Positions 25,310 to 32,836 of a stretch of DNA of 52,195 nt are shown here, piece after piece. The DNA comes from JAVVEH01 sp032251435. GTDB lineage: Bacteria; Verrucomicrobiota; Lentisphaeria; Oligosphaerales; MVZH01. How positions within the stretch are numbered: the stretch's first letter is position 1; every line of letters begins with the position of its first letter. The stretch lies in NCBI GenBank assembly GCA_032251435.1, contig JAVVEH010000030.1:1-52195 (forward strand), given 5' to 3'. The position numbers and the translations under genes were made by a program. Under the pieces are notes generated by a model. It had not been told where the DNA came from. It worked only from the letters and a program-made list of their open reading frames with translations, and made no database searches.

Positions 25310-27271
25310 ATGTCTTCGTACCAGGTCCTCGCCAGAAAATGCCGGCCCCAGCGCTTTTCCGAGATTGTCGGTCAAGAGCATATTACCCGGACCCTGCAGA
25401 ACGCGATCAAACAGGACCGGGTCGGACACGCCTACCTGTTTGTGGGCTCCCGGGGGATTGGCAAGACCACCAGCGCCCGGATTTTCGCCAAGGCGTTGAA
25501 CTGTGAGTCGGGCGACAAGGTCATTGAGCCCTGTTGCGCATGTCAGTCCTGTCTGGAAATCGCCGCCGGAACATCACTGGATGTCCAGGAAATCGACGGG
25601 GCTTCCCACAACAAGGTGGAGCATGTGCGCGAACTGCGGGAAGGTGTTCAATACACGCCTAACCGCGGACGCTACCGCATTTACATTATTGACGAAGTCC
25701 ACATGCTGACACCACAGGCGTGGAACGCCTTGCTTAAAACCCTTGAGGAACCGCCGCCGCATGTGAAGTTTTTCTTCGCCACAACCGAGCCGCACAAGGT
25801 TCTGCCGACCATTGTCTCGCGCTGTCAGCGGTTTGATTTGAAACGGCTGTCCGTCAAATTGATCGCCGGTCGGCTGCGGGAAATCGCCCGGACGGAGAAC
25901 GTGGCCATTGATGAGGGGGCGTTGGTGGCGATCGCCCGGGCGGCTGACGGTGGCATGCGGGACGCCCAGTCGATTTTTGATCAAATCATCGCGTTTTGCG
26001 CGGGGAATGACAGCCGTGCGATCACGGAATCCGACGTGACGGATGTCTTCGGCCTGGCGTCCGGCCGGGAACTGGCGACCTTGGCGGCGGCGGTCTTGGG
26101 CAACCAGACTGATGACGCTCTGACCGTGGTTGGAGGGCTGGCTGAACGAGGGCGTGACCTGGAACGGTTCTACAGTGATTTCGTTTTATTTTTCCGCAAT
26201 GTGATGATGGCTCAAGTCCGCGCGGATTCCGCCGGGGCGCTGGATGTCAGTCAGGCCGAATTGGATGATATTATGGCGATCGCCAAGCAGACTCCCCCGC
26301 CGTTGATCCGGCGCGGGCTGGAGGCCTTGGTCGCCGAGGAATACCGGCTTAAAATGGCGCTCAATAAACGGGTGTATTTGGAAGTCGCCCTGGTTAAAGT
26401 CATGGATGACCTGCACAGCGTGCGGTTGGATGATGTGATCCGGCGGCTGAATCAAATCAGAGGGACCGAGGAGCTGCCGGAGACGGCCGCTGTCACGGTC
26501 ACAGCGCCGCGGGTGACACTGCCCCCGCGCGCGGATGCCGCACGGCCCGAGACCGACCCGGCGGAGGGCCCGCCCATGGAGGAGAATCGCCAAGTTCCCG
26601 CGTCCAGTGACATCCCGGCGGCCGTCAAGGCGCCCCCGCCGTCCGCGGAGATTGCCCCGCCCCAGGCCCCTCCCGCGGAGCCCGCGGCGGTGCGGGCGGC
26701 CCCCGTCGAAACGCCTTCCGAAGCGTCCGGGCAAGGCGGTGACACTCATGCGGAGACGGTCGATGAGTTTGACCCGGAAGATTATCCGGAGGAGGAGGAC
26801 ATGGACGCGGATGTCGCGGAGGGGGATGTGGAATCATTCGACACCATGGAAGCGAAAGCGGCTGAGTTACTGACCCGGCTGATCGGCTTGTTCAAAAAAG
26901 ATCCCACCCAGTCTTTCCGGATCATGGTCTTGGAAAAACTGCGCCCGGTGGGGTTTAGAAGCGGGGTTCTGGAAGTGGCCTATCCCCAGGATCTGCCCGA
27001 CAATGAATTGGCGGAATTGAAAAATCCTGAGATGGAAGCCTTTCTCAATGACCGTTTGGTGACATTCACCGGCGACCCGACGAGCCGGATCTTAATTAAA
27101 CGCTGGAAAGACGGTGTCTCGGATGAGGCGCGCGGCCGGCGGCTGGTGTCGACACCGGAAGTGATGGAACGGGTGAAAAAAAACGCCTTTGTTCAAGAGG
27201 TCGTTGACCTGTTTCAGGGGGAAATTATTGATGTCCGGGGGAAAATGACGGACACGCCTGAAAACGGTTAA
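25310..27271 (+). CDS. dnaX: DNA polymerase III subunit gamma/tau
   Basis: A 653-residue clamp-loader ATPase. It starts MSSYQVLARKCRPQRFSEIVGQ. The AAA+ core shows Walker A VGSRGIGKTTSARIFAKALNC, the zinc cysteines CCACQSC, Walker B IIDEVHML and sensor 1 FFFATTEPHKVLPTIVSRC. Residues about 390-500 are a Pro/Ala/Glu-rich linker, followed by a conserved tau-like C-terminal domain. ATG at 25310 is chosen; an in-frame upstream start at 25253 adds unlike residues. A run CAAAAAAG occurs at about 26895, but its frame does not fit the canonical A-AAA-AAG slippage site, so a programmed gamma product is not supported. It heads dnaX-ybaB-recR. Confidence 0.95.
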   Translation: MSSYQVLARKCRPQRFSEIVGQEHITRTLQNAIKQDRVGHAYLFVGSRGIGKTTSARIFAKALNCESGDKVIEPCCACQSCLEIAAGTSLDVQEIDGASHNKVEHVRELREGVQYTPNRGRYRIYIIDEVHMLTPQAWNALLKTLEEPPPHVKFFFATTEPHKVLPTIVSRCQRFDLKRLSVKLIAGRLREIARTENVAIDEGALVAIARAADGGMRDAQSIFDQIIAFCAGNDSRAITESDVTDVFGLASGRELATLAAAVLGNQTDDALTVVGGLAERGRDLERFYSDFVLFFRNVMMAQVRADSAGALDVSQAELDDIMAIAKQTPPPLIRRGLEALVAEEYRLKMALNKRVYLEVALVKVMDDLHSVRLDDVIRRLNQIRGTEELPETAAVTVTAPRVTLPPRADAARPETDPAEGPPMEENRQVPASSDIPAAVKAPPPSAEIAPPQAPPAEPAAVRAAPVETPSEASGQGGDTHAETVDEFDPEDYPEEEDMDADVAEGDVESFDTMEAKAAELLTRLIGLFKKDPTQSFRIMVLEKLRPVGFRSGVLEVAYPQDLPDNELAELKNPEMEAFLNDRLVTFTGDPTSRILIKRWKDGVSDEARGRRLVSTPEVMERVKKNAFVQEVVDLFQGEIIDVRGKMTDTPENG

Positions 27272-27312
27272 TCCAGCTTGACTCAAGGTCAGCGGAAAAA
27301 GGATGAATGATT

Positions 27313-27627
27313 ATGGCGAATTTAGGGAAAATGATGAAGCAGGCCCAGGCCATGCAGGCGAAAATGAAACAAGCCCAGCGGGAACTGGCCGAAACGGAAC
27401 GGACATTTACCGCCGGCGGCGGCGCGGTGGAGGTGACCGCGAAAGGTGACTACACCATCACGGCGATTAAGATTTCACCGGAAGCGGTGGATCCCGAAGA
27501 TGTTGAGGGCTTGGAAGATCTGCTGCTGCTGGCGATGAACGGGGCGCTGGAAGAAATCCGCCAATTGGCGGAATCGAGTCTTTCTCAAGCCGCTGGCGGC
27601 ATGAACTTGGGTGGCCTGTTTGGATGA
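27313..27627 (+). CDS. ybaB: YbaB/EbfC nucleoid-associated protein
   Basis: About 104 residues, a small dimeric DNA-binding protein. The usual words are present: LGKMMKQAQAMQAKMKQAQRELAE, VEVTAKGDYTITAIKISPEAVDPED and EIRQLAESSLSQAAGGM. ATG at 27313 is preferred over 27307 because AAAGGA lies about 10 nt upstream. It sits between dnaX and recR, as in many bacteria, and overlaps recR by four bases. Confidence 0.93.
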   Translation: MANLGKMMKQAQAMQAKMKQAQRELAETERTFTAGGGAVEVTAKGDYTITAIKISPEAVDPEDVEGLEDLLLLAMNGALEEIRQLAESSLSQAAGGMNLGGLFG

Positions 27628-28238
27628 GCGCCACGGGTCACTTGCCAGAGCCGTTGATGATCTTGACCGACGCTTTGTCACGGTTGCCGGGAATAGGCAA
27701 GCGGACAGCTGAACGTCTCGCCCTGTCTCTGTTGGCCTGGGAGCGTGACGCGCTGGCGGATTTGGGCCGTCGGCTGGCCAGTCTGAAGGATGATGTGACC
27801 GTCTGTCCTGAATGCGGCAATTTGGCGGCTGGCGGACGGTGCGCGGTCTGCGCGGATCCGCGCCGCGAGAAAGATGTGATTTGCGTGGTGGAAACCGCTC
27901 TGCAGATTCCGCCGATTGAGGCTTCGGGAAGTTTCCGGGGCTGTTACCATGTGCTCGGTGGCAAAATCCAGCCGTTGGAAGGGAAGGGGCCGGACGACAT
28001 TCGTCTGGCGGAACTCCGGGAACGCTTGTCCACGGGTGATGTCTCTGAACTTATTCTGGCCACGGGCTCCGATGTCGAGGGTGAATCAACCGCGGTGTAC
28101 ATCAGCCAGGAATGTGGTGATATTCCGGGGTTGCGCATCTCGCGTATCGCCTCGGGAATTCCGGTGGGGGCTGATTTGAGCTATGCGGACAGCGCGACCA
28201 TCGCCATGGCGATCGGAGCTAGAAAACCGGCGAGGTGA
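27624..28238 (+). CDS. recR: Recombination mediator RecR
   Basis: A 204-residue RecR, part of RecFOR-type loading of RecA at gaps. It has the helix-hairpin-helix LSRLPGIGKRTAERLAL, the zinc finger CPECGNLAAGGRCAVC, the Toprim words VICVVET and LGGKIQPLEGKGPDDI, and the closing ASGIPVGADLSYADSATIAMAI. The length is typical. The ATG overlaps the ybaB stop. It forms the conserved dnaX-ybaB-recR trio. Confidence 0.95.
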   Translation: MSATGHLPEPLMILTDALSRLPGIGKRTAERLALSLLAWERDALADLGRRLASLKDDVTVCPECGNLAAGGRCAVCADPRREKDVICVVETALQIPPIEASGSFRGCYHVLGGKIQPLEGKGPDDIRLAELRERLSTGDVSELILATGSDVEGESTAVYISQECGDIPGLRISRIASGIPVGADLSYADSATIAMAIGARKPAR

Positions 28239-28260
28239 TTTATTTTATGGAAAAACGATC

Positions 28261-29442
28261 ATGAAAGCAACCAAAGACGAGTTATTAAAACTTCAAAATG
28301 ACTGGGTGATGGGAACCTACGCCCCGGAGATCATGCTGGTCAAAGGCAAAGGCGCCAAACTCTGGGATGCCGATGGCAAGGAATACCTGGATTTCGCCGC
28401 CGGTATCAGCGTTTGCAACCTGGGGCACTGCCATCCGCGGGTGACCGAGGCGATCCAGAAGCAGGCCGCTCAACTGGTGCATGTGTCAAACCTGTATATG
28501 AACCCCAATCAACCCTATTTGGCCAGCTTGATCGCCCAACATAGTTTCGGGGGCCGGGTCTTTTTCTGTAACAGTGGGGCCGAAGCCAATGAGGGCATGA
28601 TCAAATTCGCCCGGAAATGGGGAAATCCCAAGGGGAAGAGTGACATTGTGACCATGGAAGACTCATTCCATGGCCGGACCCTGGCGACGCTGGCCGCCAC
28701 CGGGCGGGTGAAATACAGGCAGGGATTCCAACCCGACACACAAGGATTCACCCATGTCCCATTCAATAATTTGGATGCCTTAAAAGCCGCCTGCACCGCC
28801 AAAACCTGCGCCGTGATGCTCGAACCCGTCCAGGGAGAAGGCGGCATCATTCCCGTGAACGCCGGTTTTTTGACCTCCGTGCGGGAATTCTGTGATGAGA
28901 ATGACATCCTCCTGCTGTTTGATGAAGTCCAGTGCGGCATGGGGCGGACCGGGAAAATGTTCGGCTACCAGCATTACGGGGTCGAGCCGGACGCCATGTC
29001 CATGGCCAAAGCCTTGGCTAACGGCTATCCTCTTGGGGCCTTCGAGGTTCAACAGAAGTATGCGGATGTGTTGCCGCCGGGCACCCATGCCACCACGTTT
29101 GGCGGCAGTCCTCTGGCCTGCGCCGCGGGCATCGCGGTGTTCGAAACCTTTGACGAGGAGCATGTGCTCGACCACGCGGAATCCGCGGCCGCCTATTTGT
29201 GGGAAAAACTTGAAGACCTCAAAGACACCCACGCCTGCGTTCAGAAAATTCGGGGGCTGGGGCTCATGGTCGGTGTCGTCATGGATGCCGAATTGCCACC
29301 GATCCTGGCCGCCGCCAAAGAAAAAGGCTTGCTGGCCCTCAGCGCCGGCGAAGGCGTGTTGCGGCTCCTCCCGCCATTGACGATTTCGCATGCGGACATT
29401 GATCAGGCCGTCGCGATTCTGGATCAAGTCATCCCGAATTAA
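28261..29442 (+). CDS. argD: Class III aminotransferase, acetylornithine aminotransferase-like
   Basis: A 393-residue PLP enzyme of the ArgD/GabT class, which would interconvert N-acetylornithine and N-acetylglutamate semialdehyde with 2-oxoglutarate. It shows DADGKEYLDFAAGISVCNLGHCHP, FCNSGAEANEGMIKFARKWG, HGRTLATLAATG, LEPVQGEGGI, the PLP-binding LLFDEVQCGMGRTGKM and the Schiff-base lysine in SMAKALANGYPLGAF, then THATTFGGSPLACAA. ArgD is the likeliest member, but no arginine genes are nearby, so specificity is inferred. Start ATG at 28261, 22 bp after recR. A diverged second copy of its final 12 codons lies at 32122-32157. Confidence 0.9.
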   Translation: MKATKDELLKLQNDWVMGTYAPEIMLVKGKGAKLWDADGKEYLDFAAGISVCNLGHCHPRVTEAIQKQAAQLVHVSNLYMNPNQPYLASLIAQHSFGGRVFFCNSGAEANEGMIKFARKWGNPKGKSDIVTMEDSFHGRTLATLAATGRVKYRQGFQPDTQGFTHVPFNNLDALKAACTAKTCAVMLEPVQGEGGIIPVNAGFLTSVREFCDENDILLLFDEVQCGMGRTGKMFGYQHYGVEPDAMSMAKALANGYPLGAFEVQQKYADVLPPGTHATTFGGSPLACAAGIAVFETFDEEHVLDHAESAAAYLWEKLEDLKDTHACVQKIRGLGLMVGVVMDAELPPILAAAKEKGLLALSAGEGVLRLLPPLTISHADIDQAVAILDQVIPN

Positions 29443-29605
29443 CCAGCGGAATTGCCTAACCTCGAGTTGTTATAAGGATTGGCTACTTTGCAAGACAATG
29501 ATCTTCAGAAGACAATTTTAGAAAAGGTTTAAGCATCACCGTGATAGTCATCTTGCCGGGTAAAAAACAAGACGTATAACTGGCAAGTCCATCGGCCTAA
29601 CGGTA

Positions 29606-30718
29606 TCAGTAAGGCAATAAAGTCCTCTTCTTGTATTCTATTGGAGACGCGCCGAACTGTTTTCGAAAGACCCGACACAGATAGTTACTATCGGTAAACC
29701 CACACTGTTTGGCGATGTCTTTAACGGTCATTCCGGTAGTTTCAAGCAAATAACAGGCTTTCTTTAGCCGGACAGAACGCAAGTATTGACTGGCCGACAG
29801 GCCGAACCGATCCGCAAATTGCTTCTCTAATGTCCGGCGACTAGAAATCTGTTGAGCCACCAGATCGTCCACCACTAATAGCTCGTGCATATTCTTGTGC
29901 ATAAAGTCAAGAACCTGGGTAAGATTCGGGTTCTCATCAAGAATGAATTCAGATGTCTCGCGGGAAATAACTTCTCCCGGCGGAATAAGAACTGGTCCTT
30001 CCATGATTTCTCCGTTGATCATCGCCACGAGTGTCTTCATCGCCTGATAACCTATCTGTTCATCAGCCAAGTCAATGCTCGAAATAGTCAAGGGGCCGGA
30101 AAGGCAGTCTCTCAGATCATTGTTACAGCCAAGCAATACTAGATCCTCCGGAACACGTATTTCCGCCTCTTTACAAATTCCTAATATGTGTCTAAAATGG
30201 CTGTCAAAAGTCAAAAAAAGACCGGCAGGCTTGGGCAAAAGCCGGAGCTGTTTGATCAAACGTTCATCCTGCCTCTTTCTCGATTCTCGGTGTAAAGGTC
30301 CACCAAATCGGAAGACGAAAGGAACGAAGCCGTTGTCCTCGCAAACCTTAACAAACGGTTTTGTTCGGACCCCCCTTAGTCGAAATGTGTCAAGGACAGC
30401 CATATTCCGCAAACCCAGTCTGTAAAAATGATAAAAAGCCTTTTGGGCAGTAATTGTTTCATCACTTGTGACGTGAACTCCGACGGATGGCGGCTTGCCC
30501 CCAATATCAACGACAGGCACAGATGCGGGGGGGATCATTGACCCTAATGGCCCAATCACCCCATCAACCTGCTCGGAAATCTGCTGATTCATCATGAAAG
30601 CCATGTTTGGGAAACACACCTGTATCCCTTCATGAGTTCCGGCATAATTGAGAATTCCGGCCATACACCTGCGGCGTCTACCATGCTCCGAAAAGCACGG
30701 CATGAAGGCAATTATCAT
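29606..30718 (-). CDS. XylR-type transcriptional regulator (sugar-binding domain plus AraC helix-turn-helix)
   Basis: A 370-residue regulator. Residues about 1-250 form a LacI/periplasmic-binding-like sensor (VDGVIGPLGSMIPPASVPVVDIGG, LPKPAGLFLTFDSHFRHIL, VPEDLVLLGCNNDLRDC), and the C-terminal 100 residues are an AraC-type double helix-turn-helix, with SSRRTLEKQFADRFGLSASQYLRSVRLKKA and MTVKDIAKQCGFTDSNYLCRVFRKQFGASPIEYKK. It probably senses a sugar or similar ligand. ATG at 30718 is favoured: AAGGAAGGG lies about 10 nt upstream; ATG at 30760 is the other option. It is in an AT-richer cassette and divergent from the secreted hydrolase, its likely target. Confidence 0.88.
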   Translation of the reverse strand: MIIAFMPCFSEHGRRRRCMAGILNYAGTHEGIQVCFPNMAFMMNQQISEQVDGVIGPLGSMIPPASVPVVDIGGKPPSVGVHVTSDETITAQKAFYHFYRLGLRNMAVLDTFRLRGVRTKPFVKVCEDNGFVPFVFRFGGPLHRESRKRQDERLIKQLRLLPKPAGLFLTFDSHFRHILGICKEAEIRVPEDLVLLGCNNDLRDCLSGPLTISSIDLADEQIGYQAMKTLVAMINGEIMEGPVLIPPGEVISRETSEFILDENPNLTQVLDFMHKNMHELLVVDDLVAQQISSRRTLEKQFADRFGLSASQYLRSVRLKKACYLLETTGMTVKDIAKQCGFTDSNYLCRVFRKQFGASPIEYKKRTLLPY

Positions 30719-30988
30719 AGCATTGAAGCCCTTCCTTTTTCGTAAATATGCTATAAACATGCGCGATTTTACTATTTTTTCAACCCGCTCTTAGATGTAA
30801 TTTATGCCTGGATTAAAGAACCGAAGAGAAAGCAACATGCCTCGGGAGAAATTCTTAACGCCTTTCTTCTCCGGATAACTGTGACTTAAAAACGAAATTA
30901 AGGAGGTACCAAAAAATAGAATTTTTTTAGAATGTACAGAGTTTATCTAGTCTAGGGTATCAGTAAATACAGAAAGGAATGATACGAA

Positions 30989-31942
30989 ATGAAATCTATC
31001 AATATGACGAGAGTTCTTACATGGGTCGTTGCCGCTTTAGTGATGTGTGTGACAACGGGGTCGGGCAAGGACATTGCCAATCCGGAATCAGGAAGAGTGA
31101 AGGAATGTCGTGCAAAGGCTCCTGGAAAGTTTGTTCGTCTGGACAAAGATCTGACGATCCACTATCAGACTGCTGGACATGGTGATATTAATATCATCTT
31201 TATTCCCGGATGGATGCACTCTTCCGAAGTGTTTGTCCGCCAGCTGGAACATTTCAAAGGCTCAAATGACTTCACCGCCATTGCCTATGATCCTCGCGGT
31301 CATGGATTTTCCTCCCACCCGGTAGAGGGCCATACGTATCAGCAGCATGCCCGCGACCTCGCCGCTTTCATAAAAGCCTTGAATCTTGACAAGATCATCC
31401 TCGCCGGATGGTCCTATGGTGTGACCGAACAGCTTTCCTATATAAACCAGTTCGGGACGGCAAACCTCCTGGGCATGGTCATGATTGATACTGGTCCGGA
31501 TATTGCCGGGGAAAGTTACAATGAATGGGTTTGGTACCTGAGGGATGATTCGGACGAATACTCCCGTTATTTCACTGAAGGAATTATTGAATATCGGGAC
31601 TCTATCATCGAAGGCTTTGCTGCATATATGCTGGAAGATGTGTCTTCCGAGAATGTCGCCTGGGTAAAGAAGATCACCTCCCGTTGTTCAAGCACGGTGG
31701 CATCGGTTTTGAATGCCACTGCTTTTTATCTAGATTATTCAGCGGACCTGATTGCCCTGGAAGGCAAGATGCCACTTCTATATGTTGTAAGTGAGTGGTG
31801 GGAATACGCTGCTGAACCATGGATTAGCGCCAATACCCCAAGCGCACAGCGTACCTATCTAGGGAAACACATGATGTTTTGGGAACGGGCTGATGAATTC
31901 AACATTGTTCTGGACACCTATCTTTCACAGTTCCTGCCATAG
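30989..31942 (+). CDS. Secreted alpha/beta-fold hydrolase
   Basis: A 317-residue enzyme with a signal-like start (MKSINMTRVLTWVVAALVMCVTTGSG). The nucleophile elbow is AGWSYGVTEQ (GxSxG), preceded by the oxyanion-loop words FIPGWMHSSEVF and YDPRGHGFSSHP, and the catalytic His is in GKHMMFWERADEFN. The architecture fits an epoxide-hydrolase/haloperoxidase-like esterase; the acid residue cannot be fixed by eye. AAAGGA precedes the ATG. It diverges from the XylR-type gene across 270 bp, and a terminator follows at 32038-32080. Codon and base use are AT-richer than the flanks. Confidence 0.85.
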   Translation: MKSINMTRVLTWVVAALVMCVTTGSGKDIANPESGRVKECRAKAPGKFVRLDKDLTIHYQTAGHGDINIIFIPGWMHSSEVFVRQLEHFKGSNDFTAIAYDPRGHGFSSHPVEGHTYQQHARDLAAFIKALNLDKIILAGWSYGVTEQLSYINQFGTANLLGMVMIDTGPDIAGESYNEWVWYLRDDSDEYSRYFTEGIIEYRDSIIEGFAAYMLEDVSSENVAWVKKITSRCSSTVASVLNATAFYLDYSADLIALEGKMPLLYVVSEWWEYAAEPWISANTPSAQRTYLGKHMMFWERADEFNIVLDTYLSQFLP

Positions 31943-32037
31943 TGCTTTTTAACACAGAAACGGCAGGAGGTCCAACAGGTCGAGTCAGAATCCTTGTTGC
32001 GGAAATCTGTCGCTTAAGTTAGCTAAAAAGGTTGTAT

Positions 32038-32080
32038 AAGGCGGCTGGGGGAAAATAGGCATCTCCCAGTCGCCTTATTC
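32038..32080 (+). terminator. Rho-independent terminator after the hydrolase gene
   Basis: AAGGCGGCTGGG (32038-32049) pairs with CCCAGTCGCCTT (32065-32076), with one G-T pair and a loop of about 15 nt; ATTCTAG and TTTTC follow. The T-run is modest. Confidence 0.65.
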
Positions 32081-32121
32081 TAGCATTTTCCTCTTTCGGG
32101 CCTTAAATTGTATGAAAAGGG

Positions 32122-32157
32122 GCGATCGCTATTTTGGATCAGGTCATCCCGAATTAA
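32122..32157 (+). pseudogene. Displaced 3' end of a class III aminotransferase gene
   Basis: Twelve codons reading AIAILDQVIPN and a TAA stop, against AVAILDQVIPN and TAA at the end of the aminotransferase gene (29407-29442). They agree at 31 of 36 bases; four of five changes are synonymous and one gives Val to Ile. Such a pattern means this copy evolved as coding sequence before being cut off. The upstream DNA (to 32121) has no aminotransferase similarity. It marks the right edge of the AT-rich cassette. Confidence 0.72.
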
Positions 32158-32634
32158 TGTCTGTCTTTCATACTGATCCAATAAACAGGTGCCATCATGA
32201 CTGCTTTACACAATACGACTCCTCACTGCGGGGTTCCCAAAAGCGGGGTTGTGTGGCGCTTTTGCTCATCCTGCCGGCTCCCTCCCGGACGGGGTTGTCT
32301 TTATTTTTCTTCTTTTTTCTATTGCCCTCCGATGGGAGGACTAGCGACCAGCAACTTTCTTTTTCGGGTGGCAAATCGGACAAATCTCAAAAGCCGTCAC
32401 CAAATCATTGGCTGGCCCAATCGCTAGTCCTAAAAAGAGAGCCAGCCGTCAAAAAAATCTGCTTCCCGCAGGAGACAGACCAATATGGTGTGCGGTGGCG
32501 TTTAGCTGGTCGGCATGGTCGAACCCCGGGGTGCTCATCTCCAAATCCAGCGATGGTGGATTCCCTTCATAATGTCAGGCAGAGTATCCCAACTTGGAAC
32601 AGAGTAGCTTTCCCCTTAAAGGTGACACTGTCAC
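32158..32634. other. Gene-poor segment with a long hairpin, possibly an RNA or mobile-element remnant
   Basis: Several open frames exist but none looks like protein. A long inverted repeat is present: GGACTAGCGA plus CCAGC (32338-32352) against GCTGG, five bulged bases and TCGCTAGTCC (32411-32430), enclosing about 58 nt. A second perfect short palindrome is GTGACACTGTCAC near 32622. I did not match this to SRP RNA, tmRNA, RNase P or a known insertion sequence. Confidence 0.35.
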
Positions 32635-32673
32635 AAAAAAAGAGACGCTCCAATCGGGAAGATTGAAGCGTCT
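32635..32673 (-). terminator. Rho-independent terminator of tRNA-Glu
   Basis: On the minus strand AGACGCTTCAATC (32673-32661) pairs with GATTGGAGCGTCT (32655-32643), one G-T pair, loop TTCCC, followed by a T7 run (complement of 32641-32635). It lies 8 bp past the tRNA 3' end. Confidence 0.85.
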
Positions 32674-32680
32674 TAAAAAA

Positions 32681-32756
<76 letters not shown>

Positions 32757-32788
32757 GCTTGAAAGTTACTTTCCAGCGAACGGCCTTT

Positions 32789-32816
32789 AATATAGGCTGG
32801 AATCAGAGCTGTGCAA
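32789..32816 (-). promoter_or_regulatory. tRNA-Glu promoter: TTGCAC-N16-TATATT
   Basis: On the minus strand TTGCAC (32816-32811) and TATATT (32794-32789) are separated by 16 bp. The tRNA starts at 32756, about 30 nt on. It sits 20 bp after the icd stop codon. Confidence 0.8.
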
Positions 32817-32836
32817 ATGGGAAAAAGCGGATTTGT

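Noticed and set aside
26892..26900. Possible dnaX frameshift site (run of six A followed by G)
   Set aside because: In the reading frame it is TTC-AAA-AAA-GAT, not the A-AAA-AAG arrangement needed for -1 slippage, and no strong stem follows.
32112..32666. 184-codon open frame on the plus strand
   Set aside because: Composition is not protein-like (long Phe run, frequent Arg/Ser/Pro without pattern), it spans the displaced aminotransferase end and the terminator, and no family words are visible.
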